From Caproicibacter sp047833665 (GTDB taxonomy: Bacteria > Bacillota > Clostridia > Oscillospirales > Acutalibacteraceae): 64,000 bases of DNA. The notes beneath the pieces were generated by a model. The model did no database searches. It was not told where the DNA came from and saw only the letters and a program-made list of their open reading frames with translations. The position numbers and the translations under genes are program-made. Every line of letters begins with the position of its first letter. Position 1 is the stretch's first letter. This document shows positions 26,228-34,111 of the stretch, piece after piece. The DNA is taken from NCBI GenBank assembly GCA_047833665.1, contig CP181261.1, forward strand, positions 248,001 through 312,000, in the 5' to 3' direction.

Positions 26228-27703
26228 TTAAGAAACGTCCTGACCATTTTCCAGTGCAGTAATTCCTTGTACCAATGTATCAACATCTTCTTGCGTCACG
26301 ATACCGAATACTTGACCATTGAGTACGGCAGTGTATCGGCGATCTCCGCTCTGATAAAATTCAATGATATCCGTCTTAGAATCATCAAAATACTGATATT
26401 TAACCGTTAACACCGGCTCACCCGCAGGTTTTTCCTTGGCGTCTTCCAAAATGGAAGTACCAATTAACTTTTGATAAAATTTCTTATAATTTGTTTCATA
26501 GTCCAGTGATTTGCCGCCGTTGCCCGTCAGCGTATAATCGTAATATGTCTTGTCTTCCGTGGATTTTTCCTCATTCTTGGTGCGCTCAATATTCAGCACA
26601 TTTTCTGTTTCACCGGCAACAATCGTCAGCGATTTGACCGTTTCAATATTCGGCATTAGAATAATTTTGCTTCTCAGCGCAAACAGGTTTTGCAGCGCCC
26701 ATGCCTCAATGCTGGAGGATGAGGCTTTATACACCACATTAACGCCATCAAGCATTACATAATAGTTATCTCCATCCTGTGCGCCGGCGGTCAATGTGTA
26801 ATCCTTCCCGTTAACCGAAAATGCTGCCACGGCAGTCGGATTTTTAAATCCGTATTGTTCCAATGCAGTCTCGTTCGGATTTACAGCTACCACATCACTT
26901 GCCGTTAAACTGGTCAAAGCGCTTTTCATGGCGGAAAGTTTATCGGGGTCTACCTCATAATTGGCAGGGGAAGAAATTTTCATACTCTTTTCATCCGCCG
27001 TCAATGTAACTGTCTCCGGATAGTTTGCCCCACTTAAAGTAATTTTGGTAAAGTTGTTTTCATCCCCCGATTCTGAAAGAGAGAGAATTTCCCTGCTGAC
27101 AAAATATTCCGGACCTTCAAGCAAACCTTTATCGACTGAAACAATGTAAACGTTATCTGAATTTAACCCGCACATGTAATATGCAGAAGAATTCGTTGGA
27201 GAAGAATTTCCAATTTTATAATCGTAGCTGCTCCCGTCTTTAAAACGCACTTTCACGGTCGCCTGTGGGTTGTCAAGGCCGTAATCTGCCAAATTGCTGA
27301 CTGTGCCGAGATTTTTGCTTGCCACCAGACTAAAACCGTTCCTTACAACGGACTCCGCCGCGGAAGTGTTAATCGGGCACCCACTCAATTCCTTGATGGT
27401 ATATGTGATTTCATCCTCTGTATTCGAAGATGCCGATGACGAAACACTTTCCGATGAAGTCTGCGAGGAAGAGGAGACCGCCGACTTTTGAATGGGAACA
27501 ATCGTATAGCTGCCTTTTTCATTTTCCACAGTCATAGAAACAACATCTTCACTTTTTTTAGAAACCAGTTCTATACTTGCGGCAGAGGAAACGGCAGAGG
27601 AAACAGCTTGGTCATTGCCGGTCAGTTTCAAGGTCAGGAGCGCACCGCCGAGAACCGCGATACAGACCACGACAATAATCAAGTTTCTAATGTTGCTCCT
27701 CAT
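26228..27703 (-). CDS. DUF4340 domain protein, membrane-anchored
   Basis: A 491-residue protein with one N-terminal membrane helix (NLIIVVVCIAVLGGALL), a Ser-rich linker, and a large outside domain with repeated DUF4340-like units, seen as the recurring pattern of short strands with YGL-DNPQATV-RF-DGS-Y-YKIGN and later YGFKNPTAVAAF-VNGKDYTL. It is the last gene of an operon with a Gld-type ABC ATPase, permease and GldG-like protein, the usual company of DUF4340 proteins. The start has GAGGAGG and lies 2 bp after the GldG-like stop. Function of the complex in Firmicutes is not established. Confidence 0.88.
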   Translation of the reverse strand: MRSNIRNLIIVVVCIAVLGGALLTLKLTGNDQAVSSAVSSAASIELVSKKSEDVVSMTVENEKGSYTIVPIQKSAVSSSSQTSSESVSSSASSNTEDEITYTIKELSGCPINTSAAESVVRNGFSLVASKNLGTVSNLADYGLDNPQATVKVRFKDGSSYDYKIGNSSPTNSSAYYMCGLNSDNVYIVSVDKGLLEGPEYFVSREILSLSESGDENNFTKITLSGANYPETVTLTADEKSMKISSPANYEVDPDKLSAMKSALTSLTASDVVAVNPNETALEQYGFKNPTAVAAFSVNGKDYTLTAGAQDGDNYYVMLDGVNVVYKASSSSIEAWALQNLFALRSKIILMPNIETVKSLTIVAGETENVLNIERTKNEEKSTEDKTYYDYTLTGNGGKSLDYETNYKKFYQKLIGTSILEDAKEKPAGEPVLTVKYQYFDDSKTDIIEFYQSGDRRYTAVLNGQVFGIVTQEDVDTLVQGITALENGQDVS

Positions 27704-27705
27704 AT

Positions 27706-29406
27706 TTACAGGTGCCTCCTCTTGTGATAAACAAAGATTCCAATGACAGCAACAAGAACCGGAATAAAGATGATGAACACGCCAAGGCCAAGGAACGTGC
27801 TAACCTGTGATGTCATTATAATATCCTTTGCATTCAAAGGTTTTGCAGAAATTTGTACTTCTGTGGAAGAATCAGAGGTTCCGGTTGCGTATTTGGCAAG
27901 ATCCACCATGTACAACCCATTGCCAAACGTATCGGAATTAATAATGCCATCTGTAAAGAGTGCCGAACTTCCAACTGCAATGACATTAGCATAAAAAGTC
28001 TTATCTTCGTTTTTCAGCGTCTCCCGCGAAAGAGCAACAGTATTGCTGGATTGCTTCGGCAGGTTATCTGTCGATTCCGTACTGCTGTCTACCAAATAGC
28101 AGGAATCGGAACTTTTAGCCAGAGAATACGTTATCCGGTCGTTCCTTGATTCATACAGCAGGTTAACCGGGCAGGACTGCGGTGTGATGAAATATCCATA
28201 GTCTCGCTGGCTTTTGTCATCCCTGAGCTGAACATCGCTCTGAATATCGGAAAGAATGTCAGTTGGATTATTGGAAATAAATTTTGATTGATCCGACTCC
28301 ACAATAACCGCTCGTGGTACTTGGATCCCCCATTCCTCTAAGAAGGTTGCAAGTTTTGGCATTTCTGCTTGTGAAGGAGCAAATGTCACCATAAGCGAGC
28401 GATCTTCGTTGAAAGTTTTATCGCTGAGAAAATCGGAAAGTTTTTTAATTTCGTCATCCGTATAGTCGTTTGTAGGCATACCAAGAACAATCATCTGGGT
28501 GTTCTCCGGAATTTGATCCGTCAACAAATTAAAATCCGTTGTTTCAAAGTTATTGTCTTCGAGCAATTTTTTATATGCGGACATATCCTGTCTTTCCCTG
28601 TGGCCGGTGTCAAATGCCACAATGGGCAATTTGTCAGAGATGACAGCATTTAAAGCTGTAACCAATGCGCCTTCTACATTGGAGTACACCTGTGTACTGG
28701 TATAATCCATAGAGTATTGGGTCTGAAACAAATCAGAATATGTTACAACACGGTAGCGTTTATCCGTTTTGACGATGATATCGCCGACGGCTAGATTTTC
28801 ATTTTTATATTCCGCCGCAAAAGTTGGGCTTTTATCAAGATCTAGGTAATTTACTTTGATGTTTGAATTGCGTTCCGCGATTTTATCAAGAAGAATACCT
28901 ACTTCACTGTAGCGGTCTCCCACCAGATTACTCTCTACCTGCTGTTTTGTTGCAAGTACCGTAATTGTAGTGGGAATATCCACTGCGTCAACCGCCTTTG
29001 CCCCTTCGGCGGACAAAGAATTTATAGCATTTTTTGTTAAATCAATATTAATAGACGGAAAACGTTCGCCAAGTATCCCAACCAAAATATTGACAAGGAC
29101 AACCACTACGATAAATCCCGCAGTAAACGCAGTGGAAACAGATCCGTGACGGAATTTAGCGCTTTTGAAAAAGTCCGTCTTTTTTTTCTCTGTCTTCTTC
29201 TTCTTTTCTTGTTTTTCGGATTTTTGGGAATCCCCATCGTTTTCTTCCGCTTTCGGATTTTGTGTGGTTTCCGCATTTTCTTTTTCCGGCGCAGGGGATT
29301 CCTTCTGTGTTTCTTCTTTTATTTGTTCGTTTTCGGTATTCATGTTTTCCGGGTGTTCTTGCTCCGGAATGGACGCGCCGGTGCGCGGGTCTTTTTCTTG
29401 ATTCAT
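27706..29406 (-). CDS. GldG-like ABC-associated membrane protein
   Basis: A 566-residue protein with a long charged N-terminal tail rich in Glu, Lys and Gln (about 1-90), a membrane helix (FTAGFIVVVVLVNILVGIL), a large extracytoplasmic domain (ABC_transp_aux/GldG-type, with PTTITVLATKQQVESN and DTGHRERQ segments), and a C-terminal membrane helix. It is translated together with a permease of the ABC-2 type just upstream. In gliding Bacteroidetes GldA-F-G is linked to motility; in Firmicutes homologous operons occur without gliding, so only a generic transporter or envelope role can be inferred. The highly charged tail is unusual in size. Confidence 0.87.
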   Translation of the reverse strand: MNQEKDPRTGASIPEQEHPENMNTENEQIKEETQKESPAPEKENAETTQNPKAEENDGDSQKSEKQEKKKKTEKKKTDFFKSAKFRHGSVSTAFTAGFIVVVVLVNILVGILGERFPSINIDLTKNAINSLSAEGAKAVDAVDIPTTITVLATKQQVESNLVGDRYSEVGILLDKIAERNSNIKVNYLDLDKSPTFAAEYKNENLAVGDIIVKTDKRYRVVTYSDLFQTQYSMDYTSTQVYSNVEGALVTALNAVISDKLPIVAFDTGHRERQDMSAYKKLLEDNNFETTDFNLLTDQIPENTQMIVLGMPTNDYTDDEIKKLSDFLSDKTFNEDRSLMVTFAPSQAEMPKLATFLEEWGIQVPRAVIVESDQSKFISNNPTDILSDIQSDVQLRDDKSQRDYGYFITPQSCPVNLLYESRNDRITYSLAKSSDSCYLVDSSTESTDNLPKQSSNTVALSRETLKNEDKTFYANVIAVGSSALFTDGIINSDTFGNGLYMVDLAKYATGTSDSSTEVQISAKPLNAKDIIMTSQVSTFLGLGVFIIFIPVLVAVIGIFVYHKRRHL

Positions 29407-29421
29407 TTTAATAAATCCCCC

Positions 29422-30126
29422 TTAGCCCCATCTTCTGCTTTCCAGCTTACGCGCGGTTAGAAACACAAAAACCGCAACAACACTGAGAAAGAATACAATG
29501 CTTGAAAGATTGAATATTCCGGACGTAAATGGCTGATACCGTGTGTTAAATGAAATCCATGAGAAAAATTTTGTCACGGCGGAACTTGTAACAAAGTTAC
29601 CTATCTGATCAATCATCAGAAGTAAAATAGAAACTCCGAAAGTTGAAATTGCCGCCACAATCTGACTCTGCGTCAAGGAAGAAATAAAAATTCCGATCGA
29701 TATCATCGCTGCCCCGTACAGCAAAGAGCCGATGACTGTTCCGAAAATCGTTGCCCAATCGGGGGATCCGAAGAAAGAGATCATAATAACCGGAATCAAG
29801 CTTAACCCCATTGTAATGGCAAACACAAAGAATGAACCGAGAAATTTACCAAATACGATGCTGCCCACACCAATCGGCGCAGTCAAAAGCCCCTGATCCG
29901 TACGGTTGCGGATTTCATCGCTGAAACTGCGCATGGTGAGAATCGGCAAAAATGCCATGCTCCAGAAAAACATAGTTCCGTATACATCAGGAAGATAGGA
30001 AGACGAACCGATGCGAATGACCTGATAGTAATAAAGACCAAACAGAAATAGGATGACCCCCACGAACACATAACCAATAGGGGACAGAAAATAAGACCGC
30101 AGTTCCTTTGTGGCAATCGCCTTCAT
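29422..30126 (-). CDS. ABC-2 type permease, GldF-like
   Basis: Integral membrane subunit, 234 residues, six hydrophobic segments. The opening AIATKELRSYFLSPIGYVFVG and the following region with RSFSDEIRNRTDQGLLTAPI are characteristic of GldF-like permeases that act with GldA-like ATPases. Its start codon overlaps the ATPase stop (ATGA, 30123-30126), showing translational coupling. Substrate unknown. Confidence 0.9.
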   Translation of the reverse strand: MKAIATKELRSYFLSPIGYVFVGVILFLFGLYYYQVIRIGSSSYLPDVYGTMFFWSMAFLPILTMRSFSDEIRNRTDQGLLTAPIGVGSIVFGKFLGSFFVFAITMGLSLIPVIMISFFGSPDWATIFGTVIGSLLYGAAMISIGIFISSLTQSQIVAAISTFGVSILLLMIDQIGNFVTSSAVTKFFSWISFNTRYQPFTSGIFNLSSIVFFLSVVAVFVFLTARKLESRRWG

Positions 30127-31094
30127 TGTGCGTCCCCGCCTTTCTGAACATTATCCTGTAAGTAAGTAGCACCGGTCAGGCGCAGGAAAACATCTTCCAG
30201 CGAAAGATCCGAGCTTGTCATAGAAAGCACCGGCCAGTTTCGTTTCGCCGCAAGCAAAAACACCGCCTTGCGCAAATCGTGGCCTTCACTTACATGAATT
30301 TCATATTCCCAGACACCCGGTTCTTTTTCTCCCAAGTTCTGGACGTCTTCCACGAATTTCATGCCGCGCAGTGCTTTTTCCACTTCTTCCGCAGCGCCTT
30401 CGATGCGAACCGAAATGTGGTGTTTGGCGGACATATTATGTTCCAGTTCAAACGGTGTTCCGTCCGCAACCAGCCTGCCGCGGTTTACAACCAGTATGCG
30501 CTCGGCTACCGCCTGCACTTCCGGCAGGATATGTGAGCTTAAAATGACTGTATGATTTTTTCCAAGACTTTTAATCAGGTTCCGAACCTCGATGATTTGC
30601 TTTGGGTCAAGACCCACGGTTGGCTCATCGAGTATCAGAACAGGAGGGTTCCCAATCAAAGCCTGTGCAAGGCCGACACGCTGCCGGTACCCTTTGGACA
30701 AATTGGCAATCAGTCGTTTGCTCACATCCTGTATTTTCACAAGTGCGCAAATTTCTCGGATATGTTTTTCTCGGGGCAGGGTTACTTTTTTTAATTCATA
30801 AACAAAATCCAAGTATTCCCGAACTGTCATATCCGGATAAAGCGGCGGTATTTCCGGAAGATAACCAATCAGCTTTTTTGCTTGATTTGGTTGATCCAAG
30901 ATATCATAACCGCCCACTTTCACGGAGCCGGAGCTTGCTGAAAGATAACCGGTAATAATATTCATGGTTGTGGATTTTCCGGCACCATTTGGACCTAAAA
31001 ATCCGATAATTGTATTCTCCCCAACGGAAAAACTCATGTTATTTAAAGCAACATGATCTCCGTACCGTTTGGTGAGGTTTTTAACCTCAATCAT
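30123..31094 (-). CDS. ABC transporter ATPase, GldA/CcmA-like
   Basis: Cytoplasmic ATPase (323 residues) driving the Gld-like transporter. Walker A GPNGAGKST near residue 35, Q-loop in GYLPEIPPLYPDMTVREYL, signature NLSKGYRQRVGLAQALIG (S-K-G variant instead of S-G-G), Walker B LILDEPTVGLDPKQ and H-loop VILSSHI. A C-terminal extension of about 85 residues is typical of GldA-like exporters. It is the first gene of the four-gene operon, with AGGAGGG before the ATG. No clear promoter could be assigned in the divergent gap to the DUF1015 gene. Confidence 0.92.
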   Translation of the reverse strand: MIEVKNLTKRYGDHVALNNMSFSVGENTIIGFLGPNGAGKSTTMNIITGYLSASSGSVKVGGYDILDQPNQAKKLIGYLPEIPPLYPDMTVREYLDFVYELKKVTLPREKHIREICALVKIQDVSKRLIANLSKGYRQRVGLAQALIGNPPVLILDEPTVGLDPKQIIEVRNLIKSLGKNHTVILSSHILPEVQAVAERILVVNRGRLVADGTPFELEHNMSAKHHISVRIEGAAEEVEKALRGMKFVEDVQNLGEKEPGVWEYEIHVSEGHDLRKAVFLLAAKRNWPVLSMTSSDLSLEDVFLRLTGATYLQDNVQKGGDAQ

Positions 31095-31211
31095 TCTTGT
31101 TTCCCTCCTGTTGCATCATATCAAGCGTACTTTTTCATTCTAACAATCTAAAATTAGAAAAATGTAAACATTTTTTTAATTATTACGGATTATTTTATAA
31201 ACTTTGAATCT

Positions 31212-31240
31212 TTGACAACAATTCTTCATTCCGTTATAAT
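31212..31240 (+). promoter_or_regulatory. Consensus promoter of the DUF1015 gene
   Basis: TTGACA (31212-31217), 17-bp spacer, TATAAT (31235-31240): a perfect consensus sigma-A-type promoter. Transcription should start near 31247, about 80 bp before the ATG. Confidence 0.93.
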
Positions 31241-31325
31241 AAAATCATTCAAAATGAGGCGTCGACCGCGCGCGGCGCCAACGCGGAAAAATTCAGTGTG
31301 CGCGCGGAGAAACGGTGAAACACAA

Positions 31326-32600
31326 ATGGCAGAAATCAAACCCTTTCGCGCTTTGCGTTTTACGGACAAAGCAGGGTCTATTTCGTCCCTGACGTGCCCG
31401 CCCTATGACATTATCAGCGAGGAAGAACGCAAACAACTCCTTTTAAAAAATCCGTATAATGTTATTCGGCTGGAACTGCCCCGGGAAGGAAAAGACCCTT
31501 ATGCCCAAGCAGGAGAAACTTTGAAAAACTGGCTGAATGAGAATATCCTGCGCCGCGACACGGACCCCGGGCTGTATATTTACGAAGAAGAATTTCAGGC
31601 CTATGGTCAAACCTACAAGGTAAAAGGTTTTATATGCCTTGTAAAATTGGAGGAATTTTCAAAAGGAATTATCCTGCCGCATGAGGAAACGCTCTCCAAA
31701 GCAAAGGAAGACCGTTTTCATCTGATGAATGCGACCGGATGCAATTTCAGCCAAATCTATTCTCTTTACAATGACGACGGCCATGTCACACGAAACCGCA
31801 TTGAAGCGCTTTCCTCCGGCAAACCGCGCTACGAGTTCTCTGATGCAGACGGTGTAACACATCGGTTGTGGCTGGTAAATGACCCGGTTGTCATTCGCGC
31901 GATATGCGAAGACTTTAAAAATCGGAAGCTCTACATTGCGGACGGGCATCATCGATACGAAACAGCGCTGAATTACCGCAACAGCCGCCGCGAACAAGGA
32001 ACCGCGACTGGCGGGGAAGACTATGTTATGATGATGCTTGTTGATATGGAAAATGATGGTTTAGTCGTTTTCCCAACCCACCGTATGGTGCGCGGCCTTT
32101 CCGAGTTCGATGGTGAAAAGCTGATGGAAGACTGCAAAGCTTATTTTGATGTGATGAAGCGTTCTGCAGTCAGTGAAATTGAAACCGAGTTGGAAGCACT
32201 GTATCGGCAGGGCAAAAAAGCCTTTGCTTTTTATTGCGGCGGCGAAGATTGGACCCTGCTTGTTCTGAAGGATGCATCCATTATGGCACAATTGCTTCCT
32301 GAAAAAAGTGAAGCATACCGCAGTCTGGATGTTTCCATCCTCCATTCGCTGATTTTGGAGCGTCTGCTCGGCATTGACAAAGAAAACATGGCAAACCAAA
32401 AAAATCTGGTCTACACCCGTTCGATGAAAGAAGCAATTGCCTCCGTGCAAAGCGGTGAAAGCCAGTGTGCTTTTCTGCTCAATCCCACACGCGTAACTGA
32501 AATCCGCGACGTGGCTGCAGCAGGGGAGAAGATGCCGCAGAAATCCACTTATTTTTATCCCAAACTGATTACCGGTTTAGTGATGAACCAAATCGATTAA
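31326..32600 (+). CDS. DUF1015-family protein
   Basis: Conserved soluble protein of unknown biochemical role, 424 residues from the ATG at 31326, the family's usual size. Family landmarks: MAEIKPFRALRFT at the start, CPPYDIISEEER, NPYNVIRLELP, the LPHEETLSKAKEDRFHLM segment, and the later ADGHHRYETALNYR, which looks like a conserved active-site-type cluster. The longer open frame from 31212 begins inside the promoter and is not translated. The ribosome site is weak (only GTGAAAC before the ATG), which may lower translation. In other Firmicutes the family is often beside serA/serC; here it stands alone. Confidence 0.9.
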   Translation: MAEIKPFRALRFTDKAGSISSLTCPPYDIISEEERKQLLLKNPYNVIRLELPREGKDPYAQAGETLKNWLNENILRRDTDPGLYIYEEEFQAYGQTYKVKGFICLVKLEEFSKGIILPHEETLSKAKEDRFHLMNATGCNFSQIYSLYNDDGHVTRNRIEALSSGKPRYEFSDADGVTHRLWLVNDPVVIRAICEDFKNRKLYIADGHHRYETALNYRNSRREQGTATGGEDYVMMMLVDMENDGLVVFPTHRMVRGLSEFDGEKLMEDCKAYFDVMKRSAVSEIETELEALYRQGKKAFAFYCGGEDWTLLVLKDASIMAQLLPEKSEAYRSLDVSILHSLILERLLGIDKENMANQKNLVYTRSMKEAIASVQSGESQCAFLLNPTRVTEIRDVAAAGEKMPQKSTYFYPKLITGLVMNQID

Positions 32601-32608
32601 GCAGAACA

Positions 32609-32639
32609 AAAAGGCGGGTTTTATCCCGCCTTTTTTTTT
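32609..32639 (+). terminator. Terminator after the DUF1015 gene
   Basis: GGCGGG pairs with CCCGCC around a TTTTAT loop and is followed by nine T residues. Just downstream, 32641-32700 holds TGTGGAAAA and TTTTCAACA/TGTTGAAAA motifs like those near dnaA and noc. Confidence 0.92.
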
Positions 32640-32767
32640 CGACATTCAATGGGGAAAAGTTTTCAACAGCTGTGGAAAAACATGTTGAAAACTTTTTCTC
32701 TGTTTCTATACTCCGACAAAATTAATAAACATATTGTATTTTAAGTATAAAACACTACAATATGTTA

Positions 32768-33313
32768 TTATAATTTACCGTTTTTTACTAAATTTGACGC
32801 TTTTAAAACCAATATCTGCGTCTTTGCATCCGGAATCTCACCGTTGAAAACCATCTGTTCCGCCTGCTGCAGCGGTATCTTTTCCACCTCTAAAAATTCA
32901 CCGTCATCTAAGTCAAGATCCCCGTCAGACGCGGCACGGCAGGCATAAAGATAGATAACTTCATTCGTATAGCCCGGCGATGGGTACATTGTACCAAGAT
33001 GTTTATAATTCTTTCCGGTTGTTCCGGTTTCTTCACGCTGCTCGCGTTTTACTGCTTCAAATGGATCCTCGCCGCGCTCCAGTTTTCCGGCTGGGGCTTC
33101 CAGCACCGCTTCATGATAAGGATAGCGGTATTGACGTACAAAAAGCATTTCATCCTGCTCTGTGAGCACTGCTACACTGACCCCGCCTCGGTGATCAACA
33201 CATTCGCGCGTGACAACTCGGCCATTGATTAATTCTACCTTATCAACGTGAAAATCGAGAATTTTTCCCCGATAAATATAGTCTTGTTCAAGTTTCTTTT
33301 CCATCAGTTCCAT
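32768..33313 (-). CDS. NUDIX hydrolase, ADP-ribose pyrophosphatase-like
   Basis: Hydrolyses a nucleoside diphosphate linked to another group, most likely ADP-ribose. The 181-residue length and layout match NudF/YqkG: an N-terminal strand domain with YRGKILDFHVDKVEL, the phrase FVRQYRYPYHEAVLEAPAGK, and the Nudix box starting GKLERGEDPFEAVKREQREE and ending TGT, with the metal-binding REQREE core. The position normally hydrophobic in the box is Gln here, a mild oddity. Start choice between two in-frame ATGs (33313 and 33304) is unclear. It has its own promoter. Confidence 0.92.
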   Translation of the reverse strand: MELMEKKLEQDYIYRGKILDFHVDKVELINGRVVTRECVDHRGGVSVAVLTEQDEMLFVRQYRYPYHEAVLEAPAGKLERGEDPFEAVKREQREETGTTGKNYKHLGTMYPSPGYTNEVIYLYACRAASDGDLDLDDGEFLEVEKIPLQQAEQMVFNGEIPDAKTQILVLKASNLVKNGKL

Positions 33314-33351
33314 ACGAATACCAGCTTTACAATTAGTATTTTAAATAAATA

Positions 33352-33381
33352 ATTATACAATCTGTATATCTATTGTATCAA
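33352..33381 (-). promoter_or_regulatory. Promoter of the NUDIX gene
   Basis: Minus-strand TTGATA (33376-33381) and TATAAT (33352-33357), 18-bp spacer. Confidence 0.75.
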
Positions 33382-33441
33382 TCATTCATTGTTTGCGCCA
33401 AAAATCATATCTTTAGCGCAGCAGAACAAAACAACCAGATA

Positions 33442-34098
33442 CTATTCTGCCGAATAAGCATAGGAAAAGTTTTTATCGTAGTCGTAGAGTTCACGGTAAA
33501 GCTGTGCGGCACGGCTGCGGTAAAAATCCATTACCTGCGAAATTGCGTTAACCTCTGCAAGACTTCCTCCGGCATTGAGAGCTTCACTGGTAATTTTTTT
33601 GATGGCTGCATCCTTTTCGTTTTCCCATTTCTCCTGTTCTGCCTTCAGTTCTTCGGCTTTGGAATCAGTTTCCGTACTCAGTTTATCAGAAAGCTGAGCC
33701 CATGCATGCTCAACTTCCTTTTGCCAAATTTCAGAATATTTTTCGGAAACTGTAACCATATCCACGGTTGAAATTGCCTCATCGGACTCCTTAATATAAG
33801 CTGCATCAATCGGATTTTCTGCAAAAATTTTGTTAAATTCTTCGCTGTCCGTTGTAATTTCAAGCACGCGGCCCGGCTGGGAATCAGAGGGCTGATTTTG
33901 CATTGCCGCATCGGCGTCGGCAGAGGAAGTTGCTTCCTCTGCGGAAGACGTCGGCTGTGATGAAGACTGCGCCGAAACCACGGTGGAGGAGGACTCCACT
34001 GGCGCCGCCGTTTGAGTGGTTTTTACTGAACAACTCGACAGCAGCATCATGAACGCAAGTGCTGCCGCAAAAACAGATGCAGTCAAATATTTTTTCAT
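33442..34098 (-). CDS. Lipoprotein with LprI/DUF1311-like C-terminal domain
   Basis: A 218-218 residue secreted lipoprotein: signal peptide MKKYLTASVFAAALAFMMLL with lipobox SSC, a Ser/Thr-rich linker (about 25-70), then an acidic domain. The C-terminal part, with LKAEQEKWENEKDA, GGSLAEVNAISQ and YRSRAAQLY, follows the spacing of the LprI/DUF1311 fold (Q-x-x-W, G-G-S, R-x-x-x-L), although the usual Cys residues are absent. Its ATG (34098) lies 13 bp after the gyrA stop with GGAGGA upstream; the longer frame inside gyrA is a shadow. It is thus probably co-transcribed with gyrA. Role unknown, perhaps surface protection. Confidence 0.72.
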   Translation of the reverse strand: MKKYLTASVFAAALAFMMLLSSCSVKTTQTAAPVESSSTVVSAQSSSQPTSSAEEATSSADADAAMQNQPSDSQPGRVLEITTDSEEFNKIFAENPIDAAYIKESDEAISTVDMVTVSEKYSEIWQKEVEHAWAQLSDKLSTETDSKAEELKAEQEKWENEKDAAIKKITSEALNAGGSLAEVNAISQVMDFYRSRAAQLYRELYDYDKNFSYAYSAE

Positions 34099-34111
34099 CT
34101 GCGTTCCTCCA

